Positions 24,419 through 31,994 of a stretch of 56,724 nucleotides of DNA are shown here, one piece after another (positions within the stretch are counted from its first letter, which is position 1; each line of letters begins with the position of its first letter). The notes beneath the pieces were generated by a model that had not been told where the DNA came from, ran no database searches, and worked only from the letters and a program-made list of their open reading frames with translations. This DNA is from Lysinibacillus_B sp036662795 (GTDB lineage Bacteria > Bacillota > Bacilli > Bacillales_A > Planococcaceae), in NCBI RefSeq assembly GCF_036662795.1, contig NZ_JBAFWZ010000023.1:1-56724 (forward strand), written 5' to 3'. The translations under genes were made by a program, and so were the position numbers.

Positions 24419-24889
24419 TTACATAGAGATTAACCCTATGTTCATATTGCCATTTCGGAATTCGACATAAGGATCTGAACTCCTAATCACTAGTTTTCCA
24501 TCGTGTGTATCTACAACCTCATTATGTGAAAATGATTCGCCATTGTGTTCGCCAGTAACCTCAACATGGTGCCAAAAAGAATGACCATCCTCATATTCAA
24601 CTTCTAGGATTTTGAAACAGGTTATTTTGTAATTTTGCTTATCCATAGTATCCATTTGTTCTATGAATAATTTTTCTGCTTCCTTCTTCGTTAACTGGGT
24701 ACCGTTCGATAGAGCATTCGTATCATCAAAAGGAAACAAAGTTGAAAAAGCCCTCTTATAATCTTTTTCAATGAGTGCATTGTAATAGGTGTTGATTGCC
24801 TTCTCAGCCTTCTGTTCTTCCATAGAATTGCAGCCTGTCAGCATAAAAAAGAGTAGAGCAATAGTTGAGAGTGCCGCAAATTGTTTCAT
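24419..24889 (-). CDS. Putative lipoprotein, NTF2-like layout
   Basis: 156 residues with a signal peptide and lipobox LTGC at residues 17-20, then AEKAINTYYNALIEKDYKRAF, a helix typical of DUF4878/NTF2-like secreted proteins, and beta strands ending in a polar C-terminus. It should be anchored on the outer face of the membrane after lipidation. The function is not known. GGAGGC lies before ATG 24889. It appears monocistronic, ending at the shared terminator. Confidence 0.72.
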   Translation of the reverse strand: MKQFAALSTIALLFFMLTGCNSMEEQKAEKAINTYYNALIEKDYKRAFSTLFPFDDTNALSNGTQLTKKEAEKLFIEQMDTMDKQNYKITCFKILEVEYEDGHSFWHHVEVTGEHNGESFSHNEVVDTHDGKLVIRSSDPYVEFRNGNMNIGLISM

Positions 24890-25005
24890 AAATAGCCTCC
24901 ATTCCCAATTAAAAACGAACTATACAAGTAGAGGCGTATATTCCTGAAAAAGGTTGCTTGAAATTGAAGAGACTTGTATAAAGGGGGATACCTTTCGAAG
25001 ATTAA

Positions 25006-25368
25006 CTACCTTGAGTCGTTCTGTAAAATGGTACTCTCTTGTAAATAAGCAACGTTATAGCGATCTGCCAATTGCTGAAGTAAGATAAGCAACGTAGTGA
25101 TTTCGTCGTGTTCAAGTAATGTTTCATATTTTAGCTTTTCTTCTGGCGTAGCCATATTTCGAAAATAGCCCCACATATGCTGGCAGGCATTTCGTTTGCT
25201 ACCCTCTGATGGCGTTTGTAGCAATGCATCTTGAATTAATGCCTCAATTTGTTCATGGGGGGTTTTATCACGCATCGCTAGGCGGATTTCGTTATAATGC
25301 TTTTGGCTAAAGAACATTACACGATATTTCTCTTCACGCCATAATTTTTCCGTTTGTTGACGGGACAT
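25006..25368 (-). CDS. YbgA/DUF1722 family protein
   Basis: A 120-residue helical protein: LWREEKYRVMFFSQKHYNEI, then NACQHMWGYFRNMAT, and LQQLADRYNVAYLQESTIL. These match the YbgA (DUF1722) domain, often found alone or fused to DUF523, with no settled role. The SD GAGGTG precedes ATG 25368. It stands between the FAD oxidoreductase and the lipoprotein gene on the same strand, 78 bp from the former, and could be cotranscribed with it. Confidence 0.78.
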   Translation of the reverse strand: MSRQQTEKLWREEKYRVMFFSQKHYNEIRLAMRDKTPHEQIEALIQDALLQTPSEGSKRNACQHMWGYFRNMATPEEKLKYETLLEHDEITTLLILLQQLADRYNVAYLQESTILQNDSR

Positions 25369-25446
25369 CGAATCACCTCTATAAGTACTAACGGAGTATA
25401 TGTAGAGCCGTAGTTCATAATGCTACGGCTAGAATCCATTCTACTC

Positions 25447-26682
25447 TTATGTGTCTTTCATCTTACTAAGAAGGGGGCGATCTTGTAAATAATATTGGAT
25501 GTCGGGGCTATAGCCTTCGGAAATTTCTTGTACAATGAGTCTAGCTAACAGCTGACTGTAAACCGTACCATTGTCGCCAAAAGCAAAAAGGAAATAGCTT
25601 TGTGGGTACTGTTCATAAACACCAATAATCGGAAGTCCATCGGCTGTTCCGCCATAAAAAGAGGCTAAAAAATACTCTGGTTTAACCTGAATAGTAGGGA
25701 ACATAGCGTTGAATTCCTCGATGAGCTTATTTTTCTTATGGATGAGCTTTGAATCTCGATCCTGTGGGGAAGTTGTATTTTCATCAAGACCCCCGATAAT
25801 GATACGGTTATCCATTGTTGTCCGTAAATATAAATATGGGCGCGCGGTTTCCCAAAGAAGAGTTCGGTTATACCAGCTCGAAAAATCATCAATGGTATTT
25901 GTTGTGACTGTGTAGGTGCTAACAAAGGACACCTGCTTCTCCTTTTTGACGTCGATTCCTTCATACCCCGCTGCAAATATCACATAACGTGCTTCAATCG
26001 TGTGCTTGTTTTTTGTTGAAATAATGGTTTTCTTGATTTTTTCGTCATAATAATGACCATTCATTTCTGTCTGTTCATAAATTCGGACCCCGTTTTTAAA
26101 AGCATAATCGAGCAGTGCATGTGTAAATTTAAATGGATTAATCTCAGCATCATTAGAGGAATAAATAGCGGCATCTCGGCTAAAGGGATAATGAGCTTCA
26201 ATATCCTCCTTCGTCCAAAAGGATACATCACAATTGTTTTTTACTAAAAAGTCATACTCTTTTTTTAACCGCTCGATATCTTCCGGAAGGCTAGCCGAAT
26301 ATAAAGTATCTCGACGGGTAAATTCGCAATCAATGGGGACCGTTTGGGATGCCCTTTCGATTTCATCTATGGAGTCCTTTAATAGGGCTAAATGCTTTTC
26401 AATATAAGCTTTTCCAAAGGTATTCACCAAATTGATAAACATCTTTTCACCAGAATATTGGAGAAGTGCAGTATTGGTAGCAGTACTTCCACTTCCAACG
26501 GTCGATTTTTCGATAACAACGACATGTAAGTTTGTTTGAGCAAGATAATAAGCACACTGTGCAGCGGAGCTTCCACCTCCAATAATAAGAACATCGCATT
26601 GAATATCGGCATTTAACGGTTTATACGATGGTGCTTCAGGAAAGGTAGTAGGCCAATAATATGTTCCAGACTGTTTATCCAT
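25447..26682 (-). CDS. FAD-dependent amino-acid/amine oxidase (DAO family)
   Basis: A 411-residue flavoprotein. The ADP-binding motif CDVLIIGGGSSAAQCAYYLA is at residues 29-48, followed by VIEKSTVGSGSTATN and a late GTADGLPIIG segment typical of DAO/glycine-oxidase-like enzymes. The family oxidises amines, amino acids or glycerol phosphate, delivering electrons to O2 or another acceptor. The substrate is not evident. GGGGGACAG precedes ATG 26682. A strong terminator at 26756-26794 separates it from gltS. Confidence 0.8.
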   Translation of the reverse strand: MDKQSGTYYWPTTFPEAPSYKPLNADIQCDVLIIGGGSSAAQCAYYLAQTNLHVVVIEKSTVGSGSTATNTALLQYSGEKMFINLVNTFGKAYIEKHLALLKDSIDEIERASQTVPIDCEFTRRDTLYSASLPEDIERLKKEYDFLVKNNCDVSFWTKEDIEAHYPFSRDAAIYSSNDAEINPFKFTHALLDYAFKNGVRIYEQTEMNGHYYDEKIKKTIISTKNKHTIEARYVIFAAGYEGIDVKKEKQVSFVSTYTVTTNTIDDFSSWYNRTLLWETARPYLYLRTTMDNRIIIGGLDENTTSPQDRDSKLIHKKNKLIEEFNAMFPTIQVKPEYFLASFYGGTADGLPIIGVYEQYPQSYFLFAFGDNGTVYSQLLARLIVQEISEGYSPDIQYYLQDRPLLSKMKDT

Positions 26683-26755
26683 TCTTTTCTGTCCCCCTTA
26701 GAAATGAAATACATGCTCATTATTGCCAATCGGGTAATGAAACATTCGAAAAAGG

Positions 26756-26794
26756 AAAAAGCGCAAACCGATAAATCAAAGGTTTGCGCTTTTT
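26756..26794 (-). terminator. Terminator of hutG-gltS
   Basis: AAAAAGCGCAAACC (26756-26769) pairs perfectly with GGTTTGCGCTTTTT, 24 bp past the gltS stop. Confidence 0.9.
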
Positions 26795-26818
26795 GAAATA
26801 AGCTTCATGCTAGTATTG

Positions 26819-27997
26819 TTATTTAAACATATTAATTGTTGTAATAATGATTGGCATACCAAACACGTCAATTAAGAACGCTCCTACGATTGGTACGATA
26901 AGGAAAGCTTTTCGTGATGGACCGAATTTAGCAACGACAGCTGACATATTCGCCATTGCATTTGGTGTAGCACCAAGACCGTGACCTAGGAAACCAGATA
27001 CCATAATCGCTGCATCGTAGTTTTTGCCTAATAAGCGGAAAAGTACAAACACCGCAAATAATACGATAAAGATAACTTGTGCAATAACGATAATAATTAA
27101 TGGTAACGCCAAGTCTGCTACTTCCCATAATTTAATGCTCATTAATGCCATAGATAAGAAAATACCTAATGAAATATCTCCGATTAAATTAATTTCTTTC
27201 ATATTTATTGCTTCAGGGTTAAAGCGATCAACGATATTACGAACGATCACCGCTACGAACATAGCACCTACGTAGCCTGGTAAAACGAATCCAGTCGCGC
27301 TAGAGAACAGTTCGCCAACATAAGTACCTGCGGCCATACTAAACGTAATAAGGAAAACTTGTACCATGAAGGATTTTTCCGTAATCGGATGCTGTGCTTT
27401 TTCTACATATTCTTCTGTTTCCTCAGTAGAAGGTTTTAAGTTGAATTTACGAATTAAGTACTGAATAACTGGGCCTCCAACAAGTCCACCAGCTATTAAT
27501 CCAAATGTAGCTGCAGCCATACCAATTGAAATAGCAGAGGAAACACCTAAGCCTTCAATTGTTTCCCCGTAAGCTGCGGCACCACCATGTCCACCTTCCA
27601 TAGAAACGGCTCCGGCCATTACACCAAGTAGTGGGTGAATGTCCATTAATTTCGCTAATGAAACGCCAATTACATTTTGCATCAAGGCTAAAAATCCACA
27701 AGCTAGCCAATAAATAATAAGCAGTTTACCGCCAAGTTTTACTAGCTTGAAACTTGCCCCAAGCCCAATCGTCGTAAAGAATGTAATCATGAAAATTGAT
27801 TGAAGCGATGTATCTAATGTAATTTCAAGTAGATCGAAGCTTTTTAAAACGGTAGCTAAAATAGCGAATAATAAGCCCCCAACTACTGGTGCTGGAATAC
27901 AGAAACGATTTAAGAAACCGATTCTTTTTACTAAAAATGTTCCTACTAAAAATAATGTTACTGCTAGGCATAGTGTTGTAAATTGATTTAATACCAT
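26819..27997 (-). CDS. gltS: Sodium/glutamate symporter GltS
   Basis: A 392-residue membrane protein with ten to twelve helices. Both halves carry the GltS/ESS motif: SMEGGHGGAAAYGETIEG in the first and GFLGHGLGATPNAMANM in the second. The family couples Na+ and L-glutamate transport. It starts 16 bp after hutG and shares its strand, so the two form an operon whose HutG step yields glutamate. The direction of glutamate flow in vivo is not decided by sequence. Confidence 0.9.
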   Translation of the reverse strand: MVLNQFTTLCLAVTLFLVGTFLVKRIGFLNRFCIPAPVVGGLLFAILATVLKSFDLLEITLDTSLQSIFMITFFTTIGLGASFKLVKLGGKLLIIYWLACGFLALMQNVIGVSLAKLMDIHPLLGVMAGAVSMEGGHGGAAAYGETIEGLGVSSAISIGMAAATFGLIAGGLVGGPVIQYLIRKFNLKPSTEETEEYVEKAQHPITEKSFMVQVFLITFSMAAGTYVGELFSSATGFVLPGYVGAMFVAVIVRNIVDRFNPEAINMKEINLIGDISLGIFLSMALMSIKLWEVADLALPLIIIVIAQVIFIVLFAVFVLFRLLGKNYDAAIMVSGFLGHGLGATPNAMANMSAVVAKFGPSRKAFLIVPIVGAFLIDVFGMPIIITTINMFK

Positions 27998-28013
27998 AAA
28001 TATCCCCCTTCTT

Positions 28014-28943
28014 TTAATCGAAACTGTTTGTAATTACTTCATTGATAAAATATGCTCCTAATTTTGCTGTTCTATTATCTACATCTAGTAAAGGGTTAAC
28101 CTCACAAATGCTGAAACTTACTGTTTTTTTATGTGATGCCATTTGGCGAAGTATTTCACGAACCTTTAAAGCCGATAAGCCAAATGGTGATGGTGCGCTG
28201 ACCCCAGGTGCTTCAGCCGCATTTAATACATCCATGCAGAGCGTAACGAGTAAAACGTCGTGTGCATCCATAAAATTATTTAGCTCAGTAGTGAATGCTA
28301 GTGAATCTAATTGTTCATCTAAAAAGTACTGCACATTATATTGATCTGCTGTGTTGAATAGAGCAGTAGTATTGCCATATTGCTGAATGCCACATACGAA
28401 ATAATGTGCATTAGGGTCCTCGTCCAAAATTTGCTTAAACATTGTACCTGACGAGGTTTGGCTATCATACGACCGCATATCAAAGTGAGCATCGATATTA
28501 AGTAGCCCGATGGAAGCGTCGGGACCTGCTGCTTTGCGCACCCCTAAATATTGGCCATATAGTGTTTCATGACCGCCACCAAGGATAATGGCTTTACCTG
28601 TTGAAAGTATCTCGGAAACCTTATCGCCGAGTTCCTGCTGAGCACGTTCTAAATTTTGATCCTCACAAATAATATCTCCAAAATCGATAAGCGAAAAATC
28701 ATCACTATACTTACGCCATGGAATAGGTGCTAATTGCTTGCGTAAGGCAAATGGCGCGTCTTTTGCACCGACACGTCCATTGTTCCGGCGTACGCCTTCA
28801 TCACAAGAGAAGCCTATTAATCCAATAGATCCTTGCTTAGCTTCAGTTGTAATTTGAACAATTTGATGATAACGAAAGTATGTGCTATCTGTATCATGGT
28901 CGATGCGTCCTTGCCAAACTTTTGATTCCGGTTCCTTATACAT
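28014..28943 (-). CDS. hutG: Formimidoylglutamase HutG
   Basis: A 309-residue ureohydrolase. Metal-binding motifs are GGGHETLYG, NIDAHFDMR and LCMDVLNAAEAPGVSAP; the last is typical of formimidoylglutamase rather than arginase or agmatinase. It hydrolyses N-formimidoyl-L-glutamate to glutamate plus formamide, the last step of one histidine-utilisation route. No hutH, hutU or hutI lies nearby. It is the first gene of hutG-gltS and diverges from a LysR-type gene, its probable regulator. Confidence 0.87.
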   Translation of the reverse strand: MYKEPESKVWQGRIDHDTDSTYFRYHQIVQITTEAKQGSIGLIGFSCDEGVRRNNGRVGAKDAPFALRKQLAPIPWRKYSDDFSLIDFGDIICEDQNLERAQQELGDKVSEILSTGKAIILGGGHETLYGQYLGVRKAAGPDASIGLLNIDAHFDMRSYDSQTSSGTMFKQILDEDPNAHYFVCGIQQYGNTTALFNTADQYNVQYFLDEQLDSLAFTTELNNFMDAHDVLLVTLCMDVLNAAEAPGVSAPSPFGLSALKVREILRQMASHKKTVSFSICEVNPLLDVDNRTAKLGAYFINEVITNSFD

Positions 28944-29061
28944 TGTTTATCCCTCCGAAATACTGAAAAATTGATATTTTCATTATATTTTTGAACATTT
29001 ATAATAACAAATATTAATTTTTTATATTATAATAGCTTTAAACTATAAGTGAGGTGGCACG

Positions 29062-29940
29062 ATGGATATACGGAAGATGAATTATTTCGTTGCAATTGTA
29101 AAGTATAAAAGCTTTTCCAGGGCTGCAAATGCCTTACATATTTCACAGCCCTCCTTAAGCAACGCGATTAAAGCGCTAGAACGAGAAATTGGTGCACCAC
29201 TAATAGAACGGACAACTAAGCAATTTCAATTAACAGAATTAGGGCAACAATTTTATGATCGCTCGGTTCATTTAACCTCACAATTTGAAGTAATGGATAC
29301 AGAGCTCAAGGAAATGGCAAGGGGAGAGCATTTAGAAATTCGAATAGGAATGATAGAATCCGCTAACTACTGGTTTTCACAAGTTATTATTGCGTATCAA
29401 AAGCAATATCGGCACAATCAAATTACGTTAATTGATACACTGTACAATCAAACCGTGCGCCATGCATTATTAAAATTACATGTACATGGAGTTATTACGA
29501 ACCAGCTTATTGTGGATAATGAAATAAAAAGTGAATTATTATATAACGAGCCGTACGTCGTATTACTTAGAAATGATCATCGCTTTGCTACGAAAGAATG
29601 GATTACGCTTAGCGATTTTACCGAAGAGGCCCTGATCATTGGTATGCCACAGTTTCAAACGAGTGCTCAAATATTAAAAGCGTTTGAGCAGGAGCACGTA
29701 ACGCCACATATTCAATATAAGATCGAACGATTTGAAATGATTAAAGTACTAGTAGAAGAGGGGCTCGGTGTTGCCATTCTCCCTCAAAAATATGTTGAAC
29801 AGCATTTAACAGAGTGCTTACTCACAAGGCCAGTCCGTAGCGAATTTCTAAATCGGAATGTGTACTTATGTACGATGAAGGACCGGACGTTTCCGAAAAG
29901 TATAAGCAAGCTGTTTGAGCTAATCAAAACGATGCATTAA
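29062..29940 (+). CDS. LysR-family transcriptional regulator
   Basis: 292 residues: N-terminal HTH (MDIRKMNYFVAIVKYKSFSR, then AANALHISQPSLSNAIKALE) and a periplasmic-binding-like effector domain ending near LFELIKTMH. GAGGTGG precedes ATG 29062. The 118-bp AT-rich gap to the divergent hutG is the normal site for LysR-type control, so it likely activates hutG-gltS with a histidine-pathway intermediate as effector; that ligand is inference. Confidence 0.88.
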   Translation: MDIRKMNYFVAIVKYKSFSRAANALHISQPSLSNAIKALEREIGAPLIERTTKQFQLTELGQQFYDRSVHLTSQFEVMDTELKEMARGEHLEIRIGMIESANYWFSQVIIAYQKQYRHNQITLIDTLYNQTVRHALLKLHVHGVITNQLIVDNEIKSELLYNEPYVVLLRNDHRFATKEWITLSDFTEEALIIGMPQFQTSAQILKAFEQEHVTPHIQYKIERFEMIKVLVEEGLGVAILPQKYVEQHLTECLLTRPVRSEFLNRNVYLCTMKDRTFPKSISKLFELIKTMH

Positions 29941-30210
29941 TTTAAAAAATATAGTGTAAGTGGAAAATATGTACGCTTTCGTCACAGGTAGTAATTTGCT
30001 ATTCCCGTAGGAAGCTTTGCACCTGCCGCTTCACTTCCGGTGCAAAAGAACAATGCTCTGTAGGGACATGAAAATGCCGTCAGCTACACTCTCGCCGATT
30101 ACGCTACAATCAACTAGTAAGCCGTTTTTGATATTATTTTACTAAAAAGCTCACTTCAATATTATTTTTTTGATAATCAAAAAATATAGCGTAAATGGAG
30201 AGTGTCAATA
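29941..30210. other. Intergenic segment bracketed by short direct repeats
   Basis: AAAATATAGTGTAAGTGGAA (near 29945) recurs as AAAATATAGCGTAAATGGAG (near 30181). Between them lie a perfect 8-bp hairpin TTTGCACC/GGTGCAAA (30016-30046) and GCCGTCAGCTACACT, which resembles GCCGTCAGCTAGACT near 39092. It may be a short dispersed element. Confidence 0.4.
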
Positions 30211-30324
30211 TTGAACAGTGGTTCATTTTATGGGTATTATAGAACAAAAGATGCTCGGTATACTTCCTTTAGAAAATGGGAAGCTAGTGGGAATGCAGGA
30301 GTCAACAATTTTATAAAGATTTAG
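30211..30324 (+). CDS. Candidate 37-residue small ORF upstream of an MBL gene
   Basis: TTG 30211 to TAG 30324 with TGGAGAG at 30196-30202, eight bases upstream. The peptide begins MNSGSFYGYYRTKDARYTSF and ends NNFIKI; it is tyrosine-rich and basic. It ends 13 bp before the MBL hydrolase start on the same strand, which suggests a coupled leader ORF or small protein. There is no known family. It could equally be a decayed fragment of a longer gene. Confidence 0.4.
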   Translation: MNSGSFYGYYRTKDARYTSFRKWEASGNAGVNNFIKI

Positions 30325-30337
30325 GGGATGAGAAGCA

Positions 30338-31318
30338 GTGTCTGCTATTATAAAGCAAGGAAATAAAACAGTTTATCCGATACTTTTTGAAGTAAATTAT
30401 GGGCAAATGAAATCGATTAATTGTTATTTATATCATGATGGACAAACATTAACATTAATCGACGGTGGTTTTCGTACTGAAAAGTTTGATGAATATTTTG
30501 ATTTGAAGCTTGCAGAATATGGACTGTCCATTGATGAAATCGATAGAATCCTGTTAACACATCATCATGAAGATCATACAGGTCAGGTTAATCGTATTGT
30601 TGAACGAAGGAATATTCCTGTATATGCACACCATTTAGCCCTTGAACGATTGCATTTTGACAAAACATACCTACAAAAAAAGCGTGATTTTTTCATGCGA
30701 TTATACGAGGACTATGGTTGTACAAAATTTGCGAGCGATCGCTTAGAGAAAATGGCTAAAACCTTTTTAGAAAGCGATAAATATAAGCTGAATACTGAAA
30801 TTCATCCGCTTTATGGCGGGGATTCAATTTGTGGTATGAAGGTAATAGAAGTACCAGGCCATTCACCAGATTCGATAATCTTTTATGATGAGGAAACGAA
30901 ATGGCAGTTCGTCGGGGACCTAGTGTTAAATCCAGGCTCTACAAATGCGTTAATCGATTTTGACGAAGATTTAAATTTACTCCCAACAGTGGCACAATAT
31001 GAACAGTCGCTATTAAAATGTCAGGCTCTCGATGCGAGTTTAATTTTCCCAGGACATCAGCAACCATTTTCTAATCACAAAATAGTAATAGATGAAAAGC
31101 TGAATCGAATTGCTACTAAATGTGAGCGAATCGTTGAAGTGATTAAAGACGGGCATCATCAGGCTTTACAGATTGCATATGCAATGTACGGACCTAAGCT
31201 ACAAAAGGAATTTCCACTTGTTATGTCGGAGGTTATTGGCTTTTTAGCATACGCTGAGAGCAAACAAAAAATCTCAAAAACGATGAAAGACGGGGAATGG
31301 TATTTTGAAAGGGTGTAG
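30338..31318 (+). CDS. MBL-fold metallo-hydrolase
   Basis: A 326-residue protein with the metallo-beta-lactamase metal site HHHEDH at residues 75-80, PGHSPDS near 175, GDLVLNPG near 192 and FPGHQQP near 236, plus a helical C-terminal extension of about 80 residues. These fit the larger MBL hydrolases of Bacilli (YflN/RomA-like); the substrate is unknown. GTG 30338 has AGGGGATGAG upstream. It is not closely related to the MBL gene at 1677 beyond the fold. Confidence 0.8.
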   Translation: MSAIIKQGNKTVYPILFEVNYGQMKSINCYLYHDGQTLTLIDGGFRTEKFDEYFDLKLAEYGLSIDEIDRILLTHHHEDHTGQVNRIVERRNIPVYAHHLALERLHFDKTYLQKKRDFFMRLYEDYGCTKFASDRLEKMAKTFLESDKYKLNTEIHPLYGGDSICGMKVIEVPGHSPDSIIFYDEETKWQFVGDLVLNPGSTNALIDFDEDLNLLPTVAQYEQSLLKCQALDASLIFPGHQQPFSNHKIVIDEKLNRIATKCERIVEVIKDGHHQALQIAYAMYGPKLQKEFPLVMSEVIGFLAYAESKQKISKTMKDGEWYFERV

Positions 31319-31383
31319 GATCAGCTAAATAAGTAAAAAATCATGCTTATATGATTAGTGATGCCAGAATAGATCAGTAAAAC

Positions 31384-31417
31384 AAAGGAGACATGGATCA
31401 ATTTCTATGTCTCCTTT
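31384..31417 (+). terminator. Terminator after the MBL gene
   Basis: AAAGGAGACAT (31384-31394) pairs with ATGTCTCCTTT (31407-31417). Confidence 0.85.
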
Positions 31418-31512
31418 GAAACTTCATGAACGAGAATTCGTATAGTATGACAGGGGCTGCTGTGAACATTCTATGAAATCAATCATTTTTACTTGTATTT
31501 TACTAAAATGAT

Positions 31513-31536
31513 ACGTTATACTACAAACTATAACGT
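31513..31536. promoter_or_regulatory. 24-bp palindrome over the MerR-CNNM promoter
   Basis: ACGTTATA (31513-31520) and TATAACGT (31529-31536) form a perfect inverted repeat with an 8-bp spacer, overlapping a TTATAC -10 element (TTGTAT 17 bp upstream). It is a candidate operator for the downstream MerR-type regulator. Confidence 0.55.
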
Positions 31537-31554
31537 GATGGTTTGGGGTGGTAA

Positions 31555-31956
31555 TTTGGGAACGAGAAATTAAAGATTGGTGAATTAGCGATTAGATCAG
31601 GTGTAACAAAGCGTACAATTGATCATTATACGAATCTAGGTTTGCTCCAGGTGGAACGTTCTGCATCCAATTATCGCTACTATGATCAATCAATGAAGGA
31701 ACGGATCTCTTGGATTGAGGAGCAAAAAGCACAAGGTAAATCTTTAGATACTATTCGAACAATGTTAAGTATAGATACACCGATCGAAGAAGAAATAGAT
31801 GTTCAAGAAATACGTGTCCAAATGCGAAAGCTTGAAAAAGAAGTTGCGCTACTAATGGAGCAAATGGACGAAAAACAAAAGCAACAATTAAAGAAAAAAG
31901 TGTCACCTGAAAGTGTGGCGCTTATGCAATCACTATTATTACTTTTAAACAATTAG
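31555..31956 (+). CDS. MerR-family regulator, start region irregular
   Basis: The frame encodes a MerR winged HTH (KLKIGELAIRSGVTKRTIDH, then YTNLGLLQVERS) and a C-terminal coiled coil (VQMRKLEKEVALLMEQMDEK), about 130 residues. In frame, however, a TAA at 31552-31554 is followed by TTT GGG AAC with no ATG, GTG or TTG until codon 31642, inside the HTH. A TTG at 31556 after GGGGTGG is one base out of frame. A one-base indel or a sequencing error near 31558-31563 would restore a normal start. The stop codon overlaps the SD of the CNNM gene, so the two are coupled. Confidence 0.65.
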   Translation, partial: FGNEKLKIGELAIRSGVTKRTIDHYTNLGLLQVERSASNYRYYDQSMKERISWIEEQKAQGKSLDTIRTMLSIDTPIEEEIDVQEIRVQMRKLEKEVALLMEQMDEKQKQQLKKKVSPESVALMQSLLLLLNN

Positions 31957-31964
31957 GAGGTGAA

Positions 31965-31989
31965 CGTTCTACTTTAGATAAGTAGAACG
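31965..31989 (+). promoter_or_regulatory. Hairpin between SD and start codon of the CNNM gene
   Basis: CGTTCTACTT (31965-31974) and AAGTAGAACG (31980-31989) form a perfect 10-bp stem with a 5-nt loop. AGGAGG (31955-31960) lies 5' and TTG 31995 lies 3'. Excluding the hairpin, SD-to-start spacing is nine nucleotides. Confidence 0.75.
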
Positions 31990-31994
31990 ACTGT

